Below are positions 1-10,564 of a stretch of DNA of 64,000 nt, one piece after another. Below the pieces are notes generated by a model that did not search any database, was not told the origin of the DNA, and worked only from the letters and a program-made list of their open reading frames with translations. Both the position numbers and the translations under genes were made by a program. Every line of letters starts with the position of its first letter. The first letter of the stretch is position 1. This DNA comes from Bacillus cereus ATCC 14579 (GTDB lineage: Bacteria > Bacillota > Bacilli > Bacillales > Bacillaceae_G): positions 512,501-576,500 of the forward strand of contig NC_004722.1 of assembly GCF_000007825.1 (NCBI RefSeq). The letters are read 5' to 3'.

Positions 1-2133
<2,133 letters not shown>

Positions 2134-2234
2134 ATATAATATGTAGCAATGTTATCTAGTTTTGAGAGAACATAAAAAACTTGTTGACTTTTAAAGTAAA
2201 TAAGTTATAATAATGATTGTCTCAAAAGAATAAT

Positions 2235-2351
2235 GTCTGGTAATGATGGCAGAGAGGTCACACCCGTTCCCATACCGAACACGGAAGTTAAGCTCTCTAG
2301 CGCCGATGGTAGTTGGGACCTTGTCCCTGTGAGAGTAGGACGTTGCCAGGC
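2235..2351 (+). rRNA. 5S ribosomal RNA
   Basis: About 117 nt starting GTCTGGTAATGATGGC and ending GTTGCCAGGC, so the two ends pair. The interior contains the conserved 5S segment CCGAACACGGAAGTTAAG. It follows the 23S gene by about 100 bp and lies 8 bp before the first tRNA, the normal rrn-trn order in Bacillus. Confidence 0.97.
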
Positions 2352-2359
2352 AATATTAT

Positions 2360-2434
2360 TCCGCAGTAGCTCAGCGGTAGAGCTATCGGCTGTTAACCGA
2401 TCGGTCGTAGGTTCGATTCCTACCTGCGGAGCCA
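2360..2434 (+). tRNA. tRNA-Asn (GTT)
   Basis: Cloverleaf with anticodon GTT and encoded CCA. It is the first of 15 clustered tRNAs whose order matches the trnD-type cluster of Bacillus. Confidence 0.97.
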
Positions 2435-2436
2435 TT

Positions 2437-2528
2437 GGAGAGCTGTCCGAGTTGGCCGAAGGAGCACGATTGGAAATCGTGTATACGTCACAAGCGTATC
2501 AAGGGTTCGAATCCCTTGCTCTCCGCCA
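2437..2528 (+). tRNA. tRNA-Ser (GGA)
   Basis: Long-variable-arm tRNA of 92 nt with anticodon GGA and encoded CCA. It begins two bases after the tRNA-Asn CCA. Confidence 0.97.
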
Positions 2529-2545
2529 TAGGATTTATAATATTT

Positions 2546-2620
2546 GGCCCGTTGGTCAAGTGGTTAAGACACCGCCCTTTCACGGCGGTAACACGGGTTC
2601 GAATCCCGTACGGGTCACCA
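2546..2620 (+). tRNA. tRNA-Glu (TTC)
   Basis: Cloverleaf with anticodon TTC and encoded CCA. The acceptor stem GGCCCGT pairs with ACGGGTC through one G-U. Confidence 0.97.
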
Positions 2621-2624
2621 CTTT

Positions 2625-2700
2625 GGAGGATTAGCTCAGCTGGGAGAGCACCTGCCTTACAAGCAGGGGGTCGGCGGTTCGATCCCGTCATCCTCCACCA
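2625..2700 (+). tRNA. tRNA-Val (TAC)
   Basis: 76-nt cloverleaf, anticodon TAC, acceptor GGAGGAT/ATCCTCC, CCA encoded. Confidence 0.97.
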
Positions 2701-2726
2701 TATAAATTTTATATGAATAGTATTAT

Positions 2727-2803
<77 letters not shown>

Positions 2804-2806
2804 AAT

Positions 2807-2882
2807 GGTCCCGTGGTGTAGTGGTTAACATGCCTGCCTGTCACGCAGGAGATCGCCGGTTCGACCCCGGTCGGGACCGCCA
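2807..2882 (+). tRNA. tRNA-Asp (GTC)
   Basis: Cloverleaf with anticodon GTC, acceptor GGTCCCG/CGGGACC, CCA encoded. Confidence 0.97.
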
Positions 2883-2891
2883 TTTTAATAA

Positions 2892-2967
<76 letters not shown>

Positions 2968-2985
2968 TTTATTTTAATAAAATAC

Positions 2986-3061
<76 letters not shown>

Positions 3062-3071
3062 TGTAAGTTTC

Positions 3072-3155
3072 GGAGGGGTAGCGAAGTGGCTAAACGCGGC
3101 GGACTGTAAATCCGCTCCTTCGGGTTCGGCAGTTCGAATCTGCCCCCCTCCACCA
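3072..3155 (+). tRNA. tRNA-Tyr (GTA)
   Basis: 84-nt tRNA with a long variable arm, anticodon GTA, acceptor GGAGGGG/CCCCTCC, CCA encoded. Confidence 0.97.
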
Positions 3156-3162
3156 TTTACAT

Positions 3163-3236
3163 AGGGGCATAGTTTAAAGGTAGAACTGAGGTCTCCAAAA
3201 CCTCCAGTGTGGGTTCGATTCCTACTGCCCCTGCCA
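3163..3236 (+). tRNA. tRNA-Trp (CCA)
   Basis: 74-nt cloverleaf with anticodon CCA. The acceptor AGGGGCA pairs with TGCCCCT and the 3' CCA is encoded. Confidence 0.96.
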
Positions 3237-3254
3237 AATATATTTACACAACAT

Positions 3255-3331
3255 GGCGGTTGTGGCGAAGTGGTTAACGCACCGGATTGTGGCTCCGGCA
3301 TTCGTGGGTTCGATTCCCATCAGTCGCCCCA
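3255..3331 (+). tRNA. tRNA-His (GTG)
   Basis: Cloverleaf with anticodon GTG in the loop TTGTGGC. The extra 5' G (G-1) typical of tRNA-His faces C73, and CCA is encoded. Confidence 0.96.
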
Positions 3332-3394
3332 TTTTTATTTTAAAAATTACAAATAATCTAATGGATACTTACATATAATTAAGTAAGAATTCGA

Positions 3395-3469
3395 TGGGCT
3401 ATAGCCAAGCGGTAAGGCAACGGACTTTGACTCCGTCATGCGCTGGTTCGAATCCAGCTAGCCCAGCCA
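3395..3469 (+). tRNA. tRNA-Gln (TTG)
   Basis: 75-nt cloverleaf, anticodon TTG, acceptor TGGGCTA/TAGCCCA, CCA encoded. The 63-bp AT-rich gap before it is the widest in the cluster. Confidence 0.97.
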
Positions 3470-3474
3470 TTTTT

Positions 3475-3549
3475 GCGGAAGTAGTTCAGTGGTAGAATAC
3501 AACCTTGCCAAGGTTGGGGTCGCGGGTTCGAATCCCGTCTTCCGCTCCA
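3475..3549 (+). tRNA. tRNA-Gly (GCC)
   Basis: 75-nt cloverleaf, anticodon GCC, acceptor GCGGAAG/CTTCCGC, CCA encoded. Confidence 0.97.
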
Positions 3550-3563
3550 ATAAAATTTTATAT

Positions 3564-3634
<71 letters not shown>

Positions 3635-3644
3635 TTTCTTTTGT

Positions 3645-3726
3645 GCCGATGTGGCGGAATTGGCAGACGCGCACGACTCAAAATCGTGTTCCTTCGGGAG
3701 TGTCGGTTCGACCCCGACCATCGGTA
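3645..3726 (+). tRNA. tRNA-Leu (CAA)
   Basis: 82-nt tRNA with a long variable arm and anticodon CAA in the loop CTCAAAA. The acceptor GCCGATG pairs with CATCGGT, then A73 is followed by TCAT, so CCA is not encoded. It is the last tRNA of the cluster; the comparable B. subtilis trnD cluster carries a second Leu. Confidence 0.95.
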
Positions 3727-3742
3727 TCATGAACGGCGTAAT

Positions 3743-3780
3743 AAAAGACTCTACACCAAATGTGTAGAGTCTTTTTATAT
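3743..3780 (+). terminator. Terminator of the rrn-tRNA operon
   Basis: A long perfect hairpin (arms 3743-3756 and 3762-3775) ends in a T-run and lies 16 bp after the last tRNA. Confidence 0.9.
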
Positions 3781-3935
3781 TTTCATCACACTATAAAATA
3801 AGCAAAATGGTGTGTTGATGAAATGGTTATAAATGATTAAGGTAAACTTATTCATTTAGTACATGCGATACAGTTGGGGAAAGCTACAAAACAATAAAGG
3901 GATAAATTTTTATCCCTTTATATAATTTCATTATT

Positions 3936-4256
3936 TTATAGAGAATTTCTCCAACCTGGTGACATGAAGTTAAATCCGACGCCACCAGTAGATATTAGTA
4001 CATGATCAGCTGTTAATTTCGTAATTTCTAAGAACTTCTTTTCAAACTCTTCTCTGTTGTATTTGTACATAGTTGAGTGGCATGACCACATGTGCGTTGA
4101 AGTACTCAACCAGTCTCCTAATTCCTTTAATTCAGGAAACGACTCAAATCGAATTGGTTCATCTAATTTCATGAATCTCACTTGATAGATAGTTGGGTTT
4201 AATTTTTCTCCTATTCCTTTAAAAGCATGTGATTTTTTGTCTTTGGAATGTGTCAT
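3936..4256 (-). CDS. Conserved hypothetical protein (106 aa)
   Basis: I do not recognise a named family. The ATG is preceded by GGAGGGTGAA at a normal distance. The protein is soluble, with no signal peptide or membrane segment. It has a basic N-terminus, a central Trp/His/Cys-containing stretch around residues 56-62 (MWSCHST) and a hydrophobic, glycine-rich end (VLISTGGVGFNFMSPGW). It is a single-gene unit transcribed towards the tRNA operon terminator, with AT-rich flanks and no partner gene. The good ribosome site, normal codon use and complete ORF argue that it is real; its function is unknown. Confidence 0.7.
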   Translation of the reverse strand: MTHSKDKKSHAFKGIGEKLNPTIYQVRFMKLDEPIRFESFPELKELGDWLSTSTHMWSCHSTMYKYNREEFEKKFLEITKLTADHVLISTGGVGFNFMSPGWRNSL

Positions 4257-4607
4257 AATTCACCCTCCATCTTTTCTTCAAATTTTTTCCTATTTTTATT
4301 ATACAACAATAGAAAATAATTATGGGAATAATATGGAAATATTTATTGGCAATATAAAAAGACTGTATCAGAAATGTTAGAGTCTTTTTGTTAAATTATA
4401 CTATGTGCTTCTAAAATTCGTAATAAACGTAGGAATTCATGTATAATATAACTTGTCGAAAGAACAAAATGATAGTGATTTATATTATGTCTGTAATATG
4501 AATCAAAAATGAACTTTTTATATTTCTTTTAAAAATGTGTTGAACACACATTATATTTCATATTAATATTTTTATGTAGATTTAAAACGGGAAAGAGAGT
4601 GGAAAGT
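4257..4607. other. Intergenic region before yebC-like gene
   Basis: AT-rich, 350 bp between divergent genes. At 4356-4390 there is an imperfect hairpin (AAAAAGACT ... AGTCTTTTT) that looks like a decayed relative of the tRNA-operon terminator at 3743. No convincing small ORF or riboswitch is visible. The region must hold promoters for both flanking genes. Confidence 0.4.
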
Positions 4608-5327
4608 ATGGGCCGTAAATGGAACAATATTAAAGACAAAAAAGCATCAAAAGATGCAAATACAAGCCGTATATACGCGAAATTTGGGCGTGAAATTTAT
4701 GTGGCAGCAAAACAAGGCGAGCCAGATCCAGAATCAAACCAAGCACTAAGAGTTGTATTAGAGCGTGCGAAAACATACAATGTTCCAAGAACAATTATTG
4801 ATCGTGCGGTTGAAAAAGCAAAAGGCGGTTCAGAAGAAAATTATGACGAGCTTCGTTATGAAGGATTCGGACCAAATGGAGCTATGGTTATTGTAGATAC
4901 ACTTACAAATAACGTAAACCGTACTGCAGCAGATGTACGAGCTGCATTTAGCAAAAACAGTGGTAATATGGGTGTGAACGGTTCTGTAGCTTACATGTTT
5001 GATGCGACAGCTGTTATCGGCCTTGAAGGTAAAACATCAGATGAAGTTCTTGAAATTTTAATGGAAGCAGATGTAGATGCACGTGACATTCTAGAAGAAG
5101 AAGATTCTGTTATCGTGTATGCTGAACCAGATCAATTTCATGCAGTACAATCTGCACTTAAAGGTGCTGGCGTTGAGGAGTTTACAGTTGCAGAATTAAC
5201 AATGCTTGCACAAAGTGATGTAACACTTCCTGAAGATGCTCAAGCACAATTTGAGAAAATGGTTGATGCATTAGAAGATTTAGAAGATGTTCAACAAGTT
5301 TATCACAACGTAGACTTAGGAGAGTAA
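4608..5327 (+). CDS. YebC/PmpR (TACO1) family protein, YeeI-like
   Basis: A 239-aa protein of the YebC/TACO1 family, closely resembling B. subtilis YeeI. It starts [20 protein letters not shown], with the family signatures KFGREI (about residue 26), RAKTYNVPR (about 53-61) and YEGFGPNG (about 83-90). Members have been described both as DNA-binding transcription regulators and as ribosome-associated factors that relieve stalling at proline stretches, so the exact role is open. The in-frame GTG at 4599 would add three residues. The ATG at 4608 matches the family N-terminus and is preferred. It is monocistronic, with a terminator directly downstream. Confidence 0.93.
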
Positions 5328-5337
5328 TACGATAGAT

Positions 5338-5370
5338 GACCCTTTTCGCTTAGCGGATAGGGTCTTTTTT
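5338..5370 (+). terminator. Terminator after yebC-like gene
   Basis: Stem GACCCT/AGGGTC followed by TTTTTT, 11 bp past the stop codon. Confidence 0.85.
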
Positions 5371-5473
5371 ATGAAGTTAATTAAGGTGATGAAGTATTAA
5401 AGGTATTTTGTTGTAGGTAGGGAATATAATTATAGGGATATATAAAATATTCATTATCTCTAGGAGGCTTAAT

Positions 5474-5935
5474 ATGGAACATAAGACACCAAAGCATATC
5501 GTTGCTGTAGCAGGTTATTTAACAAATGAAAAAAATGAAGTGTTATTAACAAAAGTGCACTGGCGAGCTGATACGTGGGAGTTGCCAGGAGGACAGGTAG
5601 AAGAAGGCGAAGCGCTCGATCAAGCTGTCTGTAGGGAAATAAAAGAGGAAACAGGGTTAACGGTGAAGCCTATCGGAATTACAGGCGTTTATTATAATAC
5701 TTCTATGCATATTCTAGCTGTCGTTTTTAAAGTAGCATATATAAGTGGTGAAATAAAAATTCAACCTGAAGAAATACAAGAGGCTAAATTTGTTGATTTA
5801 AATGAAGAGAACATAGATGAGTATATAACGCGTCCTCATATGAAATCCAGAACGCTTGATGCAATGAGAGCAACACATTTTATTCCGTATGAAACGTGGG
5901 AAGTACAGCCGTATAATTTAATAGGAAGATTGTAA
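5474..5935 (+). CDS. NUDIX hydrolase (153 aa)
   Basis: A single-domain NUDIX pyrophosphohydrolase. The Nudix box G-x5-E-x7-REIKEETGL spans residues 40-62 with every catalytic and metal-binding Glu present. The N-terminal strand (HIVAVAGYLTN) and the ELPGG just before the box are typical of ADP-ribose/nucleotide-clearing members, but the substrate cannot be read from sequence. An AGGAGG site precedes the ATG. It is a lone gene flanked by terminators on both sides. The C-terminal half is less conserved and ends with a short W/Y-rich tail. Confidence 0.9.
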   Translation: MEHKTPKHIVAVAGYLTNEKNEVLLTKVHWRADTWELPGGQVEEGEALDQAVCREIKEETGLTVKPIGITGVYYNTSMHILAVVFKVAYISGEIKIQPEEIQEAKFVDLNEENIDEYITRPHMKSRTLDAMRATHFIPYETWEVQPYNLIGRL

Positions 5936-5940
5936 AGAAA

Positions 5941-5985
5941 AGAGTAGCCGATTTGAGATACATTCGAATCACTACTCTTTTTTTG
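5941..5985 (+). terminator. Terminator after NUDIX gene
   Basis: Arms AGAGTAG (5941) and CTACTCT (5972), with extra GATT/AATC pairing inside, end in a run of T. Confidence 0.8.
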
Positions 5986-6261
5986 TATACTGTTTAAGAA
6001 AAAGGTCAAAATAATAATAGCACTAGTATTGATTTTGGGAACGTTTGTTCTGTATAATAAATCTATATGTTATATACATTTAGATTACTAGATAGTCAAA
6101 AGTATATATATTTGTAGATGATATAATTAAAGTGTAAAGTGAAAATATAATAGTCTTAAGGGTTTCTCTTTTATTGGTTATTCGTACTTTAACATAACCT
6201 ATATTCAATATTTCAGATGAATAGTAGATAAAAAAAGACTGTGATACAATACTTTTTTATC

Positions 6262-6320
6262 CCACTATTTGCTGGGCAGTAAGCTTGATTAATGAGGACC
6301 GATTAAAGTTTCACTTTATA
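6262..6320 (+). repeat. Dispersed hairpin repeat, copy A
   Basis: One of five intergenic copies in the window that share the tail ATTAAAGTTTCACTTTATA (here 6302-6320), preceded by a variable GC-richer hairpin and the GGGCAGTAAG box. It lies immediately upstream of the operator at 6323. Such elements are scattered in B. cereus-group genomes; I cannot assign it to a named class without a search. Confidence 0.65.
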
Positions 6321-6322
6321 CC

Positions 6323-6386
6323 TTACAATGATGTAAGGTACGTGTAAGAGAAATCGATGGGATATTTTTTTACAACAATGTATTCT
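6323..6386 (+). promoter_or_regulatory. Promoter with TTACA-N4-TGTAA operator, before GT51 gene
   Basis: The operator TTACAATGATGTAA (6323-6336) is followed 11 bp on by a degenerate third half-site (TGTAA, 6343-6347). A poor -35 (TGGGAT, 6358-6363) lies 21 bp after the operator, then 17 bp and a -10 TATTCT (6381-6386). Every distance equals that at three other promoters in this window (42.2, 54.6 and 61.4 kb). The weak -35 with an upstream repeat suggests an activator-dependent sigma-A promoter. Confidence 0.65.
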
Positions 6387-6428
6387 TAAAGTAAGAGTTA
6401 TATGCTGTGTGGAAAAGAGGTGTTCAAG

Positions 6429-7205
6429 ATGAAAGAACGAGTATTATCTAGGGTGAACTATCATCAAAAAGTTGCATTAAATCCAATGACTAAACTTTTT
6501 TATAAAGCCATTATATTATTATTATTGTTAAGTTGTACGTTATTATTCATTGGAAATGTAATGATTGAGAAAAGTGATATTAGTAAATTACATGTACCGG
6601 CTAAGTTAGAGGTGCCAGAATCATTAACACATGCATTTATTGCGACAGAAGATAAAAGATTTTATCATCATAACGGTTTAGATTATATAGCAATTATTAG
6701 GGCCTCTGTTGAGAATATAAAGGCTGGTGGTGTCGTGCAAGGAGGAAGCACAATTACACAGCAGCTATCTAAAAATGCCTTTTTAACGAATGAACGTACA
6801 TTTTCTCGGAAGTGGAAAGAGATTTTTTATACGAAAAAAATTGAACGCACATTTACGAAGGATGAAATATTAAAATTATATGTAAGTAATATTTATTATG
6901 GAGAAGGAGCATGGGGAATTGAAAAAGCAGCAAACCTTTACTTCGGTAAAAAGGTGAACCAATTAACGTTGGCTGAAAGTGCAATGATGGCTGCTGTAGT
7001 AAAAGCACCTGCTTATTACTCACCTGCCCAAAATTATGATAAAGCAGTAGAGAGACGTAATGTCGTTTTGAGACTAATGGAGAAAGAAGGCTATATAAGC
7101 CATGATGAGTATGTTCAAGCAGTTAGTGAGAAATTGGTAATTCGTCATGATATAAAAATAGAGCAGTCGATGTTAAATAGCGCGCGTAAAAAAGCAGTAA
7201 GTTAA
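6429..7205 (+). CDS. Monofunctional peptidoglycan glycosyltransferase (GT51)
   Basis: A 258-aa membrane-anchored GT51 enzyme that polymerises lipid II into glycan strands outside the membrane. One TM helix lies at about residues 25-45. GT51 motif 1 (ATEDKRFYHHNG, catalytic Glu74) is followed by GGSTITQQLSKN and the KxxEI...ILxLYxxNIYYG block. There is no transpeptidase domain, so it is monofunctional like MtgA/SgtB. The ATG at 6429 has AGAGGTG six bases upstream; an in-frame ATG at 6402 lacks a good site. It is a single gene behind the operator-type promoter at 6323, which suggests induction by an envelope-stress regulator (inference). Confidence 0.92.
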   Translation: MKERVLSRVNYHQKVALNPMTKLFYKAIILLLLLSCTLLFIGNVMIEKSDISKLHVPAKLEVPESLTHAFIATEDKRFYHHNGLDYIAIIRASVENIKAGGVVQGGSTITQQLSKNAFLTNERTFSRKWKEIFYTKKIERTFTKDEILKLYVSNIYYGEGAWGIEKAANLYFGKKVNQLTLAESAMMAAVVKAPAYYSPAQNYDKAVERRNVVLRLMEKEGYISHDEYVQAVSEKLVIRHDIKIEQSMLNSARKKAVS

Positions 7206-7206
7206 G

Positions 7207-7237
7207 AGAAGTTCCTATAGAGGAGCTTCTTTTTTTG
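7207..7237 (+). terminator. Terminator after GT51 gene
   Basis: Hairpin AGAAGTTCCT/AGGAGCTTCT followed by seven T. Confidence 0.85.
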
Positions 7238-7240
7238 AAT

Positions 7241-7277
7241 AAATTGTGACAAATTGTGACACAATATCGTCACAATT
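7241..7277 (+). promoter_or_regulatory. Direct plus inverted TTGTGAC repeats upstream of dsbA-like gene
   Basis: AAATTGTGAC occurs twice in tandem (7241-7250, 7251-7260) and is answered by GTCACAATT (7269-7277). The second copy and the inverted copy form a perfect 9-bp inverted repeat around an 8-bp spacer. It lies about 115 bp before the thioredoxin-fold gene. The half-site TGTGA/TCACA recalls Crp/Fnr and ResD-type boxes, but the 10-bp spacing between half-sites is not the Fnr spacing (6 bp), so the regulator is unassigned. Confidence 0.45.
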
Positions 7278-7392
7278 ATTGTGTTTTTGTAATTTATGTG
7301 AGCGTGTTCATTGCGTGACGTATATAAGTGTTGATATTATGTGTATTGTGTACAATGCTGTATACAGAATATGAATTTAAAGAGGAATGTAT

Positions 7393-8043
7393 ATGAAATC
7401 AAATAAACTCATGGCTCTTGGTATAGTTTTTTCTATCGCAGTATTGATTGTAATTGGAACAATTGCGTATAGCATCATAAATGACAAAAAAGATAAAGGG
7501 AATGAGATGTTTGCTTATTCTACGCAACAATCTTTAGGGAAAGATGATGCTCCAGTTAAGGTAGTTGAATTTGGAGACTTTAAATGTCCTGCTTGTCGTA
7601 CTTGGGATGTAACAGTATTACCTCGATTAAAAGAAGAGTATATTGATAAAGGCAAAGTGCAGTTATATTTTATTAACTTCCCATTTATCGGAAAAGACTC
7701 AGATTTAGGTGCAGCAGCTGGTGAAGCAATTTATAAACAAGATAAAGATTCATTCTGGATTTTCTATGATGAGATTTATCAAAATCAAAAGAAAGATACG
7801 GAAGAATGGATTACAGAAGATTTGCTTCTTAGCATTGTGAAAGAGAAACTTCCAAAAGTTGATGTAGAGCAATTTAAGAAAGATTTACACAGTAAAGACA
7901 TTAAAGAAAAAGTAAGTAAAGATTCAGATCGTGCTCAAAAATTAAAAGTTCAAGGTGCTCCTTCTGTATATGTAAACGGAAATCTTGCAAATCCTGATTT
8001 TGATAGTATGAAGAAGGCAATTGATAAAGAATTGAAAAAGTGA
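7393..8043 (+). CDS. DsbA-family thiol-disulfide oxidoreductase (BdbD-like)
   Basis: A 216-aa membrane-tethered thioredoxin-fold protein. There is a signal-anchor at about residues 8-28, then a DsbA domain with the redox motif C65-P-A-C68 and the cis-Pro region GAPSVYVNG near residue 193. This arrangement fits BdbD-type oxidases that form disulfides in exported proteins. No BdbC-type (DsbB) quinone partner lies next to it. The ATG at 7393 is preferred over the one two codons earlier because AGAGG would touch the earlier start. The stop codon lies in the stem of the terminator. Confidence 0.9.
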   Translation: MKSNKLMALGIVFSIAVLIVIGTIAYSIINDKKDKGNEMFAYSTQQSLGKDDAPVKVVEFGDFKCPACRTWDVTVLPRLKEEYIDKGKVQLYFINFPFIGKDSDLGAAAGEAIYKQDKDSFWIFYDEIYQNQKKDTEEWITEDLLLSIVKEKLPKVDVEQFKKDLHSKDIKEKVSKDSDRAQKLKVQGAPSVYVNGNLANPDFDSMKKAIDKELKK

Positions 8044-8065
8044 TGAGATCTCTCATCACTTTTTC
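8036..8065 (+). terminator. Terminator after dsbA-like gene
   Basis: A 14-bp hairpin with a TC loop begins in the last codons of the gene and runs into T-rich sequence. Confidence 0.85.
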
Positions 8066-8158
8066 GACTTTTTTCGATAAAATTCTTGCCTCTACTTTTT
8101 TTACATGCTATACTATTTTACATAAGTTATTCTAATATCTTATATGTAATTCATATTT

Positions 8159-8232
8159 GCGGGTGTAGTTTAGTGGTAAAACAAGAGCCTTCCAAGCTCT
8201 GGTCGAGAGTTCGATTCTCTTCACCCGCTCCA
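8159..8232 (+). tRNA. tRNA-Gly (TCC)
   Basis: A solitary 74-nt cloverleaf outside the rrn cluster: anticodon TCC in the loop CTTCCAA, acceptor GCGGGTG/CACCCGC, CCA encoded. Confidence 0.96.
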
Positions 8233-8266
8233 AATTTTATTAAAAGTTTTTCTATAAATTGTGATC

Positions 8267-8312
8267 AACGCAGTGTTTCGTTTCCGAGATAAACGAGGCA
8301 TTGCGTTTTTTA
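8267..8312 (+). terminator. Terminator of tRNA-Gly
   Basis: A 17-bp stem (8267-8283 with 8291-8307, including G-U pairs) followed by T-run. Confidence 0.85.
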
Positions 8313-8431
8313 ATGTTTGAAAAATATAATTACATGCGAAAATAGAAGTAAATGATAGTATTCCAAACGTGAATTACTAACCAATAGAGTGGTTACATAA
8401 GGGGTGGATTCATCTGAGGAGGCGATTAAGA

Positions 8432-9574
8432 GTGGATTTTGAACAATTAAAGCAAGATGTAATTGCGTATAGTAAAACAATTGGCATAGATAAAATAGGC
8501 TTTGCGAGCGCTTCTCCTTTTGAGGAATTAAAGCAGCGCTTAATCCAGCAACAACAATTAAATTATCAATCTGGATTTGAAGAGCCTGATATAGAGAAGA
8601 GAACGAATCCGCAACTGTTATTACCGGGTGCTAAATCAATTATTGCGATTGCTTTAGCATATCCTTCAAAATTAAAAAATGCACCATTAAGTAAGCGTGG
8701 AGAACGCCGTGGGATTTTTTGTCGTGCTTCTTGGGGACAAGATTATCATCTTGTTTTACGAGATCGTTTGCAAAAATTAGAGGCATATTTAATTGAAAAA
8801 CTTCCCGATATAGAAGTGAAGTCCATGGTTGATACAGGTGAATTAAGTGATCGAGCTGTATCAGAGCGTGCTGGTATTGGATGGAGCGGTAAAAACTGCT
8901 CTATTATTACACCTGAATTTGGTTCGTACGTATACTTAGGGGAAATGATTACAAATGTTCCATTCCCGCCAGATAAGCCGATAGAAGATCAATGCGGAGG
9001 CTGTACGAAATGTATCGATATTTGCCCTACCGGTGCTTTAATACAGGGGGGACAGTTAGATTCGAAGAAGTGCATTGCGTTTTTAACACAAACGAAAGGA
9101 TTCCTACCTGAAGAATATCGCGATAAAATAGGAAATCGCATATATGGATGTGATACGTGTCAGACTGTTTGTCCGAAAAACAAAGGAATGGATTTTCATA
9201 ATCATCCTGAGATGGAGCCGGATCCTGAGCTAGTTAAACCATTATTAACGCCACTTTTAACAATTAGTAATCGTGATTTTAAAGAGAAATATGGGATTAT
9301 GTCAGGGTCATGGAGAGGGAAAAAACCACTGCAAAGAAATGCGATTTTAGCATTAGCACATTTTAAAGAAGCATCGGCAATTCCAGATTTAATTGGTGTT
9401 ATGAAAGATGACCCAAGACCGGTACTACGCGGAACGGCAGCATGGGCACTTGGGAAAATTGGCGGAGATGGAGTAGGCGAAGCGATTGAGAAAGCGATGG
9501 AACGTGAGAAAGATGAAGAAGTGCTTCATGAAATGAATCGCGGGCTTGAATTGTTAGCACAGAAAAAAGAGTAG
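8432..9574 (+). CDS. queG: Epoxyqueuosine reductase QueG
   Basis: A 380-aa cobalamin- and Fe-S-dependent enzyme that reduces epoxyqueuosine to queuosine in tRNA, the last step of queuosine synthesis. The N-terminal B12-binding domain has the family stretch VDTGELSDRAVSERAGIG (about residues 131-148). Two 4Fe-4S cluster motifs follow, CGGCTKCIDICP (about 190) and CDTCQTVCP (about 237). C-terminal HEAT-like repeats (about 290-375) are typical of the long Bacillus form. The start is GTG with GAGGAGG upstream. It heads a run of three co-directional genes that includes a second tRNA-modifying enzyme, TrmL. Confidence 0.95.
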   Translation: MDFEQLKQDVIAYSKTIGIDKIGFASASPFEELKQRLIQQQQLNYQSGFEEPDIEKRTNPQLLLPGAKSIIAIALAYPSKLKNAPLSKRGERRGIFCRASWGQDYHLVLRDRLQKLEAYLIEKLPDIEVKSMVDTGELSDRAVSERAGIGWSGKNCSIITPEFGSYVYLGEMITNVPFPPDKPIEDQCGGCTKCIDICPTGALIQGGQLDSKKCIAFLTQTKGFLPEEYRDKIGNRIYGCDTCQTVCPKNKGMDFHNHPEMEPDPELVKPLLTPLLTISNRDFKEKYGIMSGSWRGKKPLQRNAILALAHFKEASAIPDLIGVMKDDPRPVLRGTAAWALGKIGGDGVGEAIEKAMEREKDEEVLHEMNRGLELLAQKKE

Positions 9575-9618
9575 ATAATATTTCCCTTTTTCATATTGTA
9601 ATATGGGAGGGAGACAGA

Positions 9619-10506
9619 ATGGTTGTAAAAACGAAGATTGAAAACCAAGTACAACAATTTTTAGCATATATAACGGAGAAAAGAACGAATGTGGATGGTA
9701 TTGCTGAGGATTTACTACAAATGGCACTGAGAAAGAAACAATTGTTTCAAAGGCGTAGTGCACATATAGTGAAAGCAACTGCGGATGTTTCTTTCATTAG
9801 ACAATTAAATAGTAATGACCATCAAGAAATTGATTATCAAATACATTTTAAATATTTAATTAAGCATAAAGAATTATTTTATATTGAAGAGGAACAATTA
9901 AAACGAAGAGTTTGTTTAAATAATAGTCGAATTATAGGCGATTCTGCTATTGAAGTGTCAGAAGAAATTAGAATGGGTGAGACATTAGAAAGGGATATTA
10001 CGAAAGAGAAGTACGGTTCTTATCAGTATAATCGTTTAGAGGCAGTGAAATATGCAGAGCGTTGGTGGGATGACCGGAATCCTATGTATCGTAATTTCCC
10101 TGATAATTGTACGAATTTCATTTCTCAATGTCTTCATACTGGAGAAGTACCTATGAACGGGTATCCTAATATTCGTAAAGGATGGTGGCAAAGGGAGAAT
10201 CAGTGGAGTTGGAGCTGGGCTGTTGCACATTCTTTTTATTGGTATTTGTCAGGTGCTACAACAGGACTTCGAGCAGAGGCGGTAGAGAGGCCAGAAGAAC
10301 TTATTCTTGGAGATGTCATTGCTTATGATTTCGAGGATGACGGAAGATGGAATCATACGACGATTGTAGTAGCAAAAGATGCAGATGGTATGCCGCTTGT
10401 AAATGCACATTCAGCGAATAGCCGTCGACGTTATTGGAACTATGAAGACTCTAGTAAATATACACCACAAATGAAATATAAATTCTTTCATATTATTAAT
10501 GGGTAG
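9619..10506 (+). CDS. Amidase-domain protein (Amidase_6 type)
   Basis: A 295-aa protein. The C-terminal half carries the Amidase_6 fold: YAERWWDDRNP, then DNCTNFISQCLH (about 167-178) with the presumed catalytic Cys, then WNHTTIVV (about 250) with the presumed His. The N-terminal ~130 residues are unique and charged. Relatives are NlpC/CHAP-like cysteine peptidases, often sporulation-linked wall enzymes. No signal peptide is visible, so action inside the forespore or mother cell is possible. The ATG has GGGAGGGAGA upstream. It lies between queG and trmL with short gaps and is probably co-transcribed. Confidence 0.85.
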   Translation: MVVKTKIENQVQQFLAYITEKRTNVDGIAEDLLQMALRKKQLFQRRSAHIVKATADVSFIRQLNSNDHQEIDYQIHFKYLIKHKELFYIEEEQLKRRVCLNNSRIIGDSAIEVSEEIRMGETLERDITKEKYGSYQYNRLEAVKYAERWWDDRNPMYRNFPDNCTNFISQCLHTGEVPMNGYPNIRKGWWQRENQWSWSWAVAHSFYWYLSGATTGLRAEAVERPEELILGDVIAYDFEDDGRWNHTTIVVAKDADGMPLVNAHSANSRRRYWNYEDSSKYTPQMKYKFFHIING

Positions 10507-10564
10507 AGATTTTTCGCTCAAGTGGTATAATACGTAGTAGACAAAAAACAGAGGTGAATATCGC

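Noticed and set aside
4356..4390. Hairpin with T-run between genes at 4256 and 4608
   Set aside because: Large loop and poor stem; no gene ends nearby in the right orientation to use it.
6370..6383. TTACAACAATGTAT, nearly identical to the tiny-ORF operator
   Set aside because: It overlaps the spacer and -10 of the promoter and lacks the downstream geometry. The true operator by spacing is at 6323. A second regulatory role cannot be excluded.
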